This document shows, one piece after another, positions 1 through 10,904 of a stretch of DNA of 64,000 nucleotides. The stretch lies in assembly GCF_003589595.1 (NCBI RefSeq), contig NW_020653852.1, forward strand, positions 6,294,945 through 6,358,944, read 5' to 3'. Each line of letters opens with the position of its first letter. Within the stretch, counting starts at the first letter, position 1. This DNA is from Hyposmocoma kahamanoa. Taxonomy: Eukaryota > Arthropoda > Insecta > Lepidoptera > Cosmopterigidae. The notes under the pieces are model-generated. The model was not told the DNA's origin, searched no databases, and was given only the letters and a program-made list of their open reading frames with translations. A program made the position numbers and the translations under genes.

Positions 1-14
1 TATTAAAATGACCT

Positions 15-105
15 TTGTAAATGCAGTACTTACATATTGCTATTTCTATACCAGCATCGGGAGTTGGTATCTCGATTATGGGAGCGCGATCACGAATTTT
101 AATTG
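15..105 (-). other. Exon-like segment ending at a GTAAGT donor
   Basis: On the minus strand an open stretch (IKIRDRAPIIEIPTPDAGIE, then IAI) ends at ATAT|GTAAGT near position 33. No acceptor AG lies near its 5' side. Support is weak. Confidence 0.15.
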
Positions 106-917
106 AAATGACAGTTTAAGTATACATAAGTATACATACAGTCATAAAATAAATTTGACACAAAAAAATATTTCAAAAACCGAGCGAATGCTTAATTATA
201 TAATTAAGGGCGCGTGCGTCCCGCGCTGAGCAACTCGAACGCACCGCGAGATTATGTGCGAGTGTACAAACCGCGCTGCTATACGTTTCTATGAAATTAC
301 ACTACTTTTCTTTTTATACTATGGTGGCGTCCTCTCATGCATGCGCCAGCATAGCTGGTGTGGGCTCCACCACCACAACAATCGATACCGGCAATAGGTC
401 AACCTCAGCCAATGCTATGTGCCAGGCGAAACTCGTCAATAAGGAAAATCCAGTACGCTCCTGCATAGACAAGAAATAAGATGAGCCACACAGAGGAAAC
501 ATTGCCAATATCCTGGGCAAGATTCCCCTGAGCGTGTACCTCGATGAAATTATACGTGTCTACCTTTGACTAGATGTAAAGTTAAAAGGACGACAAACAA
601 TTGTATGTAAAGCCTATTTAGCGTGATATTCCGTTTATTTAATATTGTGTAAAATACATTGAATTAGATTTTATCATATCAAAATGAGGGTACACGGTCT
701 GCGACTTCCGTCAGGCATCATTATGACCACATTACATGACCGATTTTGTTGATTAAAAAACTAGATTTCCGGAATTACTACAATCAGTGTACTGTGAAAT
801 GTCAAGTAAACAACAGATTTTACATGTCTAGTTGAATATATAAGGTAATGTTTTATACCTATTTAATATATTATAATTACAATAATTAAAATATATTGTA
901 ATTGTCATCATTTCTTA

Positions 918-1025
918 AGCGTGTTGATGAGGCGACAGATGTGTCAGGATCGTAGCAAGTAGAAGGCTGTTTCTTTGCCTACACCGATGGGAAAAAAGCG
1001 TGAGGTATTTGTACGTATGTATAAT
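918..1025 (+). pseudogene. RTE-type LINE extreme C-terminus
   Basis: GTGTTGATGAGGC reads VDEA and the frame ends AYTDGKKA-stop. This matches the family ending NVDEAREVC-KDRSKW-SAYP-GKKA. It carries an internal stop. Confidence 0.6.
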
Positions 1026-1433
1026 GCAAGTGGGGGAAGGAAATCAATATATGTAAGATGTTGTCACCCGGACTAAAATTATATGTATAAATATAATATA
1101 CTTAATATACATGCGCAATCCAAGGCTTCTTCTAAAGTAAGACTAAACAGCTTTTAGTCTTCATTAAATATTTAGTTTGCTTTTGCTTACATTTCCTGTC
1201 GTAAATTTAAGCGATCACTTAGTTCAATAAAATTATATAAATTGATCATTTTATTCATAGCGCATCAGTAGATGCTTTGAAATACTTAAAGACATTATCA
1301 GGAAAAAAGAAATAATTTCAATAAATAAGTATTTAATAATATTTCTATAAAAGAATACAACTTGAGACTATATTAAAATAATGGTCGTACATTTAGAAAC
1401 GTTAACTTGCTTACTCCTAAGCTAACACTTATT

Positions 1434-1661
1434 TTAGTAGCAGCAGATCTCTTTGTGGAAAACTCCGTCCAGGGAAGTACTGCAACCATAACTTTCTGTC
1501 GTCGAGCAGTAACGTGAGCATTACTACGTTCGTAATGGTGCTGGTGAAACTACAGAGAAATGCGACTTGTCAATTGTATGTCCCAGGGTCCCTCAGACCT
1601 TTGCGATGAATGGCAATTGATATAGTTAAGCGTGTCGCTTACCACCAGACACACGACTTTT
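1434..1661 (+). repeat. LepR1 retroposon (+)
   Basis: LepR1 is a roughly 290-bp A-tailed repeat. In sense orientation it begins GTAGCAGTAGAGCTCCTTG, passes CTGCCGCCAAGCAGTAATG and GTCAACTTATGTCTCAGGG, and ends CACTTGATATTATAAAAAA. This copy is diverged and abuts a second copy in the opposite orientation. LepR1 lacks clear pol III boxes, so it may be a LINE 3' fragment rather than a SINE. Confidence 0.75.
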
Positions 1662-1872
1662 TTTCTATAATATCAAGTGACGGGGCAAATAAGTCGTGCG
1701 CCTGATGGTAAGCTACACGCCTGTCCATGACAATTGCAGTGCCACTCAGAGATTTAAATCGCAAAGGTCTGTGGGGCACTGCCACTGCGCCCGACAGCCT
1801 CAGACATAAGTTGACAAGTCCCATGTGCCTGTAATTTCACCAGCACCCTTACCCTTCAAAACTGGACACAGT
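1662..1872 (-). repeat. LepR1 retroposon (-)
   Basis: This is the inverted neighbour of the copy at 1434. Its T-run (A-tail complement) starts at 1662, directly where the plus copy ends. Confidence 0.8.
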
Positions 1873-1889
1873 AGACATAGAGGACAATA

Positions 1890-2172
1890 GAGAACAATTA
1901 AGTTTATTAAATTCCATTATTTTTTTTAAATTACTCCACTAATTTGTTCAAATTATAATGCCAAGATCGAACACTAAGAAAACTTCCTTCGATCCGGCTG
2001 AATTCGAACCAGCGCCTTCAGCATACCGTGTCTGACGCTCTTCCAACTGAGCTACGGAACGAACCGGCAGACCTTACGAATTTTTCTGTGTGCTTCTGGC
2101 AGACCTTTGTTTTTGGTTTTTTAACGACTTACTCTTGTTGCTTGACTTATGTTATAGCAGTTAGTGAAAAGC
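1890..2172 (-). repeat. SINE-1, tRNA-derived (-)
   Basis: On the minus strand a tRNA-like head carries an A box (TAGCTCAGTTGGAAGAG) and a B box (GGTTCGAATTC). A body follows with GTGTTCGATCTTGGCATTA and ACAAATTAGTGGAGTAATTT. It is not a working tRNA gene, because the 3' half continues into the SINE body. Confidence 0.8.
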
Positions 2173-2635
2173 TTGTATAACTTTGTTTGTTCAAGTGAAA
2201 ATCTTAATTATAAGGGTAGTGATTATTAACAACACAAATATGGGCGACATAAATAACACTTTAGCGAAACGATTTATATAACAAGACCTGAAATCCCACT
2301 GGGAATTGTAGTACAAACTCGTAACAACCTTCAACAGCCATCGAGACAAATATAACATCACCCATGTCAACGTAAAACATCATATTTCAAAGCGATATTC
2401 CATGTCATGGAGCCGGTTAATAATGGTTCTTCTTTTGTTTTTAAAAACTGACAGTTTTTGTATTTTCAAGATTATTTGATTTTCACAAGAATTAAATTTA
2501 AGAATAAAATTAAAGACTTAAATCAATTTTATCAAAGGCTATATAATATTTCAAATATAAGAAAGATTTTAAGTGAACTCGGTGAATAAAAAACAAAAGG
2601 ATACTTATTTAATAAAAGTAAATGCATAATAACAA
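2171..2635. other. Unassigned AT-rich DNA
   Basis: No gene or recognised repeat seen. Confidence 0.5.
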
Positions 2636-2750
2636 ATAGCGTATATTTGTTTTTTTTCTTCAGACAAACCAACCTGTGCCTTTTACAGGTCCCAAGGTCA
2701 CGGCTGACTGTCAACCGTGATCATGGGACTTGTAAAGGGCCCGCAACGAT
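2636..2750. repeat. FB4 fragment with central hairpin
   Basis: The sequence contains CAGGTCCCAAGGTCACGGCTG facing CAACCGTGATCATGGGACTTG, which is the FB4 centre. The outer arms are eroded. Confidence 0.5.
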
Positions 2751-3217
2751 AAATACATAATAAAAGTCGAAAAGGCTAGCAAGCTCATCAGTAGTGCTAA
2801 CACGCCCTACTGGGCAGAGTTTCGGCTCTGGTTTCCAGCAGGAGCCTGAGAGAGATGGCTTTAAATACTTAAACTACACCGACACTATTCGCTCTACATC
2901 AAATCTGTATTAAGGCACTAAGCTAGACACCATTCTACTCTAGTCTTGATAGAATACCTAAATTGAACTCAGTTCAGTGACTCTGAATCTGAATTTCTGA
3001 TATCTGCTGGTTACTTGGAGACGGTCTCCGCCGAAAGTTCTGTAGTCGAAATTCCACAGCTTGCTTTAGTTAGGGCTATCTATGATCGACTCAACCCTTA
3101 TTGATTATGGTTCACATGTTTACTCATGGTTTACTCAAATGGCCTATGGTAATTACAGGCAAAACGGTTTATATGGCGTGCAAGCATTAATTTTTTACTT
3201 ATCTGGATATTTTTTTA

Positions 3218-3430
3218 TACAATATTAAGTGACGGGACAAACATGTGTATCAGATTTGAGGGGCACTGCCACTGCGCCCGTCGCCCTGAGACATAAGTTG
3301 ACAAAGTGGCAGTGCAAAGTTCTTTGCAATTTAAAGGTCCGATTTGCACTGCAACTGTTACGGATTGGCGTGTCGCTTACCACGCGCACAGGCGCACGAC
3401 TTGTTCGTCTCGTCACTTGGTATTATAAAA
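3218..3430. repeat. LepR1 fold-back chimera
   Basis: A minus-orientation 3' part (TATTAAGTGACGGGACAAAC) runs into CCCTGAGACATAAGTTGACAA. It then turns directly into a plus-orientation copy ending CGTCACTTGGTATTATAAAA. The two halves face each other. Confidence 0.7.
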
Positions 3431-3654
3431 TCAGTAGGAGACAATTTTGGTTGAATAACCTGCGGAAGTCTGCCAAAGCATCCCGAAGGCTGCCGAAGCT
3501 TTCTGGAGGCTGCCGACGCGGTAAGTCGGTATCCCTAAGCTTACCGCAGTTTAGTTTTTGTAGCTACGACCTTTATAATTGAAATTTCAACTACAAGGAC
3601 ATAACATTAAGATATATTTGTCGGCTAAAAATTCCAGCCGTGCTGTCAGTGGGC

Positions 3655-3882
3655 TCATCTGTTCAGGCTCATCTACGGCTCTACGGCTAAAAAGTCGTTG
3701 AAAAACCAAATACAAAGACACGACAACAAGCACAAAAAAAAATCGTGAGGTCCGCTGGTTCGTTCCGTGGTTTAGTTGGTATAGCGTCTGGCACGGTACG
3801 CTAGAAAACGTTGTTCGAATCCGGCCGGATCAAAGGTATTTTTACTAAGTGTTCGATCTTTGTATGAATAATTAGTAAGAAA
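3655..3882 (+). repeat. SINE-1 (+)
   Basis: TTCCGTGGTTTAGTTGGTAT (A box) and GTTCGAATCC (B box) are followed by GTGTTCGATCTTTGTATGA. The upstream leader TACGGCTAAAAAGTCGTTG is shared by the other copies. Confidence 0.8.
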
Positions 3883-4900
3883 ATAAATTTTACAAATTTT
3901 TTCAATGCATATTAATTTAATGTACGTTGACGTATTCATCATTATCGTACTGTAAAAGGCGTAGCCGTGGGTTAGCGCAGCGAGAGGCACTTTTCAATAA
4001 GAAACGAGGAAAATAATCATAAATAAAGCTTTAATGCGTGCGTTCAGCTACAAAATTGAACTAGAACAACCGCGGTGTTCACTTTACTACCTGCAATTCT
4101 AAATACAAACCTATATTTGTTCAGACAGTTCAAATTACAAACCAAGCTGCCTGCTACGGTACCATCGTAGCATACCTTCTTGAATATAACTTCATCCCTA
4201 ATGTATGTCACAGTCTTATTTTAATGCCAAAGTTTGTATATGAATTTGTTCAAAGGTATCCTATTCTACTAAAACATTTACGTCACTTGAGTGTTTCATT
4301 TGCGTTATATATGTAATGTGCTTATATAACCTTATCTATTTTATTTTTTAATTTATTGTTACACAATTTTTTTACATAAAAGTTAGTAGTTAAAAGTTTC
4401 TTGCCAATTTAATATTTTAAAATGGTGAATGGACACACCAATGGATCCACAAACTTATATTTATTTCGCCAACTCGCATAAACATGGCAAAAAAGATGTG
4501 TGTCTGTGTATACGAGTACTACGGAAGTTTAGAAAAATATAATTGCTCGTTTCAACTCACGCCACCCAACAGTGCGCGATGGAACTAAATGTAAAATGAT
4601 ACGTGTTACTTTGTTTATTGAAGTGTCATGAAATTTTCAAAGATCTGAATAAGAATTGTTACTCTATTATTTAAAAAAAATGCAAAATTTATATTGGATA
4701 AATTAAATTTAGTTATGTGTCTGCTGTATTCCATGACACGTGTATTTCTGTTACTGGGTCCGCTGAAAATCAGTATCTTTTTTTTTTTCAGTGAGGCGAC
4801 AAAAACTAAGTGAATGACAGCATACTCTGTTATCTCATACGGCTCATTATTTATGCGTTGAATAATTTGTTGGTATTATTTATTGGCTTAATGTTATAAT
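3883..4900. other. Unassigned AT-rich DNA
   Basis: Nothing recognised apart from an acceptor-like T-run at 4775-4793. Confidence 0.5.
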
Positions 4901-4918
4901 AATATTGATTTATTTCAG

Positions 4919-4946
4919 ACACTACGAACGGATCCATAGTGATTAG
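4919..4946 (+). other. Candidate terminal exon (HYERIHSD-stop)
   Basis: TTGATTTATTTCAG precedes a frame HYERIHSD and TAG. H-x4-H with ERIH resembles the end of a C2H2 zinc finger, as in alternatively spliced insect BTB-zinc-finger genes. The required upstream finger exon is not in the window. Confidence 0.18.
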
Positions 4947-5029
4947 TAAAATACAAATAGATTCTTAAAACTATTGTTATTTTTATTTTAAAAAGCGAGA
5001 TTATGTGACATGTTTGTGCTTTTTTTTAA

Positions 5030-5225
5030 GTGCAAAGTAAGTAACTAAAGCACCTGTGTTATGTAGATAGAAAACAACGACGTTACCACAAACACCCAGA
5101 CCCGAGACAATATATAAAAATTTCTACATTGACCCGGTCGGGGAATTGAATCTGGGACCACTGAGATTGCACCACCATGAAAACCTCTGTGCAAGCCATT
5201 TGACCATGGAGGTCGACAAAAAGGT
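5030..5225 (-). repeat. SINE-4, tRNA-derived (-)
   Basis: On the minus strand: ATGGTCAAATGGCTTGCACA, CAGATTCAATTCCCCGACCG (B-box-like), TGTCTCGGGTCTGGGTGTTTG and a tail with CACAGGTGCTTTAGTTACTT. I recognise this as a common lepidopteran SINE. Confidence 0.7.
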
Positions 5226-5327
5226 TTTAAATCTTGTGTTTAAGTCGTAAACGTATTAAGTAGATATTATGTGTGTGTGCGTGTACACACGTACGGAATA
5301 AATTATTTTCTATTCTATTGTTTGACC

Positions 5328-5492
5328 GAGTTTTTAGGTTCACGATTGTTACACAATGAAAAAACTTTTTTTTCAACTAAAAACGCGTACATTTGTTTTT
5401 TCAAACGAACTAACGTGCACGGTCGGTCACAATTGACATAAACCTCAGAGAACGTCTATAACCTGACGTGCCCGAAAAAAATAGTTTCTATA
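5328..5492. repeat. Degenerate FB4 copy
   Basis: It begins GAGTTTTTAGGTTCACGATTG, has TTTGTTTTTTCAAACGAACT, and ends CCGAAAAAAATAGTTTC. It matches FB4 in order but is heavily mutated. Confidence 0.45.
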
Positions 5493-5659
5493 TCAATTGC
5501 ATTGATTTCAATTTGTAGATTTTAATAATTTTCAAAGCGTTGTGGCAACCACTTTTCTATGAAATCATGAGTGTGATTAATATACTACCACCATAATGAC
5601 CCAACGACTGAACTTCCTATCAGCAGTTACAAAAATTTCAGACTCCTCTCATTCTGTGA

Positions 5660-5915
5660 GCAAAACATATTTATTTTCTAGAAGAAGTAAATATCCACAG
5701 TTATGAAAGTTTCAAAGTATAATTTGACGTCTTCTCAAAACATCTAAACCATTCTGGCATTTCTTCTTTCGGCGGGCAAAACAAATTTATCTTCTGGAAG
5801 AAGCCAGTATCGGCAGTTAAGGAAAGTTTCGAGCCTACATAATTTGACGTTTTCTTCAATGACCAGACGCTTTCTGATGTTTCCTTTTTAGACGGGCAAA
5901 ACAAATTTGTTTATC
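5660..5915. repeat. Diverged tandem repeat, period ~118 bp
   Basis: GCAAAACATATTTATTTTCT (5660), GCAAAACAAATTTATCTTCT (5776) and GCAAAACAAATTTGTTTATC (5896) begin successive units that include GAAAGTTTC and ATAATTTGACGT. The minus-strand frame repeats KTSNY/LFCP(S/P)K-E at about a 39-residue period. Confidence 0.65.
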
Positions 5916-6268
5916 TAAAACGTATAGAATATTTTTTGTTAGAGACATTGAAACGTTCCTATGAAGCAGATTTCAATAAATAACTAACAAAAATAAACAA
6001 GCGTCTAAGTTTACAAGCTGACTTCCTTCAAAAGTAAATTTCCGTTACACCGATAAGGAACGTATACAGTTAAGTACATGCTCGTGTATATGATATATAC
6101 ATCAACAAGACGGTATTTTGTAATGTTTTTGCGTTTTGGAATGCGTAAATTATATATACGACGTACTTTTTTAGTATAACTTTGTTAGATAAACATTTTG
6201 TCTTATGAACAATAAACATCGTAAACAAACTATCATTTAGACCAGGCTGCAAGTACCTACATACATCA

Positions 6269-7088
6269 TGACAGTGTTGTCCATTGCAAGACCAAGACAG
6301 AACTAACCCCAGTCTTGGTCTCGCGTTAGTACACCTTGTTTTGATCTTGCACACTCGGTCTTGATATTTTTCTGGGTCTTGCATCAAACTACTATATTCT
6401 ATTATTATTACAAAAAATACCATAAGGGAATATTCAGATTTTAGAACAACGCAACAGAGTAGATACATTTTAAGTGCATGTTGACGTAGATATAGTGAAG
6501 GCCCACCAAATGACGAAAAATTTACTTTACAATATTTTAACCATTATTTTGGTTGTTTATAATTTTAGGCGTATGCGCTTAACCCGCGCATAAGATTATT
6601 AAATAAGACAAATGAACTCATGTTATGGGTACAAGTAACTCGTATGACCCGCTCGATGAAACGCCGCGCCGCCCGCGCCGGCTCGTTAGTTAGTTTTTAG
6701 ATTTCCGGTGTACATTGTTGTTGATAATGACTAGTATAGTGCTATTTATTTTTTGCTACACTTTTATCACAAGTACACATTAGTTGATGTGATTAAAAAA
6801 CGACTTCAAAATATAAGCTTCGATATCATAGTTTTTCGTGTCATAACAACCAACCAACTTTGTTGTTAGAATAAACCGTGGTTTTGATACCGTGATTAGG
6901 GAACATAACAGTATCGATATTTATTTGAAACCAAATGCAACAATACCTAACGGCCTTGTAGTTTGACGTAACTGCGAGACGCAAGAGCCTCGCTGGCCCT
7001 GTCTTGTTCTTGCTCAAATTTTCCAATGTATTAGTCTAGGTCTTGCAAAAATGCAAGACCAACACCAAGACGATTTTGGGCGGCACTA
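6269..7088. mobile_element. Possible degraded inverted-repeat element
   Basis: The left end CAGTGTTGTCCATTGCAAGA and the inverted right end TAGTGCCGCCCAAAATCGTC are weakly alike. Both sides carry GGTCTTG/CAAGACC blocks facing each other. No target duplication was found. Confidence 0.35.
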
Positions 7089-7473
7089 CTTACAAGCAAT
7101 CATATAAGATTTAGTATCACGGATGCCACTTTAGTAGTAATTTCCAAATGACATTAATTTGTAGATAACTGCTACATGAAAAATAGTGATCAGTGAGTAA
7201 TATATAAGTATTGAAATTATTTCATTATTATTATTATACGAAAATAAATGTAAACAAAAACAACATTTATCAAGTATGCGTATTTATTCAACGTAATATT
7301 ATATTTATACAACAACTTAAAAATATCTAACTTAAAACTTAATTATATCTTTGCGATTAGTAACGCCGACTGGTGGTTGAGACTTGTAAATGGTACTGTA
7401 ACTGCGACGTAAACCTATGTAGAAGGTACGCAGCAAGTGATGCCAAGACATTGTCCATTAAAGGACACTACTA

Positions 7474-7650
7474 AGGGTCGTATTCCAGAACTGTACTCAA
7501 TGCTTAAGTCAGGATTTGAGCAGACTTGAGTATGATTTCAAGCACTGGAAATACGACCCTAATGGCAAGGACTTGAGTATGATTTTCAGTGCTCACTGCA
7601 ATACTCAAGTCCTGACTTGAGCATTGAGTAGATTTCTGGAATACGACCCT
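7474..7650. mobile_element. TA-flanked MITE, 177 bp
   Basis: TA at 7472-7473 and 7651-7652. The ends AGGGTCGTATTCCAGAA and TTCTGGAATACGACCCT are perfect inverted repeats. Imperfect pairing continues inward through ACTCAATGCT and AGTCAGGA. A third copy of the end motif sits in the middle (7547-7563). Confidence 0.8.
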
Positions 7651-7652
7651 TA

Positions 7653-8059
7653 GAGTGGTTACATACGGTGCCCTTTAGCAGCGTTGCAAACGCGTGTTCG
7701 TGAAACGCGCCATTGCATCGTTACACTTGCGATTTATAAGCCATTGCATCGTTTGCATCGCATTCGCGATATAATCGCGCGTTTGTATCGATGCAGACGC
7801 GCGATTATATCGACACAAACGCGCGATTGCATCAATGCAATCGCCTATAAATCCCAAGTGCAGCGATGCAATCGCGCGTTTGTATCGATACAGTCGCGCG
7901 TTTGCATCGCTGCTTAAAATCGCGCGCGTTTGTAAAGGTAGACGATTAGCAACTACATCACTACTGATGCAGTAGCAGTGTATTCGTTAATCACATCATA
8001 TCATATCGCGTACGCATCGCGTTTGCATCGCTGCTAAAAGTGGCCTTGTGTAACCGCTC
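7653..8059. mobile_element. MITE-22: inverted-repeat element with internal ~22-bp repeats, copy 1
   Basis: The ends GAGTGGTTACATACGG and TTGTGTAACCGCTC are inverted repeats, flanked by TTA and TAA. Inside, variants of TGCATCGATACAAACGCGCG recur on both strands. It directly abuts the MITE on its left. Confidence 0.75.
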
Positions 8060-8373
8060 TAAGTTCGAATACATTTTTGAAGCAAGCCGATAATAATAAC
8101 AATAATTATAAATTGAGATCCTGACCTTGAACCGTTGAGCCCTTGCTGAGGAATACCGCCTTCCTCATTTAAAATTCTAAATATAACTTTTAGGGACGCG
8201 AAAATCTAAAATAGATTATCGAAGTAATAACAATGAATTTTTATTTCTCCGACAATAAATGGTTGCGAAGTAAGAACAGTTCATAAATGTTATTATTATT
8301 TCCGAGAGACTGGAGGATTTCAACTAGTACTGGGTGTCCTGTACCTCAGGATTCCTGATCTCCGGAACGAATG

Positions 8374-8612
8374 AAGAAATAGATTTCTCAAGATGGCGCT
8401 ACGGCAAAAAAGTCGTTAAAAACCAAAAACAAAAGATCTTCAACAGACATACATTATAAAAATTTGTAAAGGTCCGCTGGTTCGTTCCGTGGCTTAGTTG
8501 GTATAGCGTCGGGCACTGTTTGCTAGAAAACGTTCGTTCGAATCCAGCCATCCGATCGATGTTTTTTTTGTAAATGTTCTATCTTTGTATAAATAATTAT
8601 ACAATATTTTAC
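8374..8612 (+). repeat. SINE-1 (+)
   Basis: Leader AAGATGGCGCTACGGC, A box GTGGCTTAGTTGGTATAG, B box GTTCGAATCC, tail TTCTATCTTTGTATAAATAA. Confidence 0.8.
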
Positions 8613-8679
8613 CAAAATTAATCGGACTGTCCCAATATGGGACTGTCAAATCGGTAATCATTTCAATTTGCAAGTTTGT

Positions 8680-8746
8680 ATGTGTGTGCATGTTTGTGCA
8701 AGTGCATGTATGTCTGTGTGTGTGAGAGACAGAGAGAGAGAAAGAC
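8680..8746 (+). repeat. GT- and GA-rich simple sequence
   Basis: GTATGTGTGTGCATG, TGTGTGTGTGAGAG and AGAGAGAGAAAGACAGAG. Confidence 0.8.
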
Positions 8747-9065
8747 AGAGGCTATGAAATGAAGAAATGAAGAAATTGACTCGTATATAAGGATTGGCAC
8801 CTATACTGAACGGTACATTTACAGAAATCTACTAATTCACTCATATATCCAAGACGAAGTCCAATATTTGTTGTTTCCGGCTGCAGACTCATTAATTGCC
8901 AACTGGGGAAACTCGCATAATTTTAGTTCCACCAATCACACTACGGAAACCTTGACTAATTTAATTTAATTAGACTCGTTACTTAACCGTTGAATAATGC
9001 CTTAGTACACACAATACTTCGCACAATACTTCGCATTACTACGGGGAAGTCGGTGTTGTAAGATA

Positions 9066-9350
9066 TTTTTTTATAATATCAAGTGACGGGACGAACAAGT
9101 CGTGCGACTGATGGTGACCTACACGCCTGGCCATAACAGTTGCAGTGACACTCAGTGCTTTAAATCGCAAAAATCTGAGGGACACTGCCACTGCGCCCGT
9201 CACCCTGAGACAAAAGTTAACAAGTCCCTTGTGCCTGTATTCACCAGTAAAGGGGTGCTGCAAAACCGGAACACAGTAATGCTGACATAACTGTTTGGCG
9301 GCAGAAATAAGTACGCTTACTAAATAGGCAGTAGGTACTGCCCTGGCCAT
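9066..9350 (-). repeat. LepR1 retroposon (-), near full length
   Basis: It starts TTTTTTATAATATCAAGTGA and covers most of the family consensus, including TAATGCTGACATAACTG and TTGGCGGCAGAAATAAG. Confidence 0.85.
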
Positions 9351-9751
9351 AAAATAAAATTACACTTGAAAACGTCACATTTAAACTACTGCTCGTTCAC
9401 TACGCTGACTTCCCTGAGAAGAACGACCAAGAAACTCAAGGGATTGCTCTTTTCAAATAAACTTAAATGCTATGAAATACACTTTGACAAACCGTTATGC
9501 GTGAAATGAAAATGTGTAGGTTTGTGCCTGTCTCATATAAACCGCAAATACAAAATAACAAATACAACCACAAAATCGTCTGTAAATACACAGATACCAC
9601 TACTCATGCAATTCCGAACTCTCAATATCACTACTAAGGTAATTCTTATCATTACCATACAATCTCATCACGACTCAGTATAATTGCATCGTGACTGTCA
9701 ATCGATAATAGTAATTTGAAATAGAAGTCGAGTAACTTATTTGGTTCCTTA

Positions 9752-10004
9752 GGGCGCGTTTATACGACACGAATTTCATCACGCTCACCCCGCACGGTCG
9801 AAGAGCGGAGTCTGCGGCGGCGGCCGCCCAGCGACCGCGTGCTCGTGTTCAGAGACCGAATTGTCATGGCAAAATACGCTCTATTTATTTAGCTTTTAGC
9901 TGGAAGACACTAGCTTGTCTTTTGTCTACGCGGTCGCCGAGCGGAGTCCGCTCTTCGACCGCGTGGCAGCCGCGCGAAAACTTTCTCCTCGTGTGTCTGG
10001 GTCC
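9752..10004. mobile_element. GC-rich Harbinger-like MITE
   Basis: TTA lies on both sides (9749-9751 and 10005-10007). The ends GGGCGCGTTTATACGACACG and, inverted, GGACCCAGACACACGAGG are related. Inside are facing blocks such as GGTCGAAGAGCGGAGTC and GGAGTCCGCTCTTCGACC. Confidence 0.55.
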
Positions 10005-10069
10005 TTATGCTGCGCGATTTCTAGTCACAAAATATTCTTTTAAAAATAAAAACCAGTAGTTGTGTTTTT

Positions 10070-10097
10070 TTTTTATAATATCAAGTGACGGGACGAA
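10070..10097 (-). repeat. LepR1 3' tip only
   Basis: Only the last bases remain: TATAATATCAAGTGACGGG and ACGAAC after a T-run. This is a very short 5'-truncated insertion. Confidence 0.55.
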
Positions 10098-10904
10098 CTC
10101 TTTTATTTTTTATAACATTATGTAACGAAGATTATTCAAGTCGATAAATTTTGGTACCTGTCTAATAAATTATATTGAAATGAAATAAATTATAAAAAAA
10201 TATAATAAATTCTTAATGTTTATTATAATGAATCGTCGGATTCTTCTTCGTATGAACGGGAATCATCACTTGAATCCTCATTAACATTAATTATTAATTC
10301 TGGAGTACACAAAGTGTCAAACGCAACATCACGATTCCAATCAGGCAATATATTCTTTTTTTAACCCGCTCACGGGTTACACGATTAAAACTTCTTCATA
10401 AATAAAATCGATTGTTATAAAAAATCGAATCGGAAACGCGTTAGGGCATCACTAATTTATTAGAATTCAAGCCGTCAAAAGTTAAATAAATTGTTGGACG
10501 GGGCATAGGTCATACTTTATAAATAGTATTTGTTTTTAGAATAATTTCTATAATAAAGATTAATAAACATAAACATCGTTGGACCAAAACTCGCTGCTTT
10601 AACTTTTTATCGGTTAATTAGATAGCTTAAGATGGCTAACTGTGTATAATCACCTGTCTGAACTCGGGGCACGACGTCGCTTCCTGTTTTAAAGCTATTT
10701 TTTCAGCGCAAGATAACTTTACAGCACTTTCAGAACTCGCTTAAATAAGTTGAGTCAAGAGCCACATAATCTACTAGAAGTGGCTTTCATCTATGAATGA
10801 ACAGTCAAGGGTTGTAGATAAAGATTATGAGGCACATATAATGATAATTTACTATCAAATATTTCGACAATTTTCGAACGTAAAATCTTGTACGTAGGTA
10901 TTTT
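10098..10904. other. Unassigned AT-rich DNA
   Basis: A small palindrome TTAACCCGCTCACGGGTTA at 10361-10379 is the only structure seen. Confidence 0.5.

Noticed and set aside
3229..3582. 117-codon plus frame
   Set aside because: It lies mostly within a LepR1 fold-back chimera, with no protein pattern.
6070..6468. 132-codon minus frame
   Set aside because: No domain; overlaps repeated CAAGACC blocks of a possible degraded element.
7653..8059. CRISPR-like array of ~22-bp repeats
   Set aside because: Repeats have no regular unique spacers, lie within inverted-repeat MITE ends, and the genome is animal.
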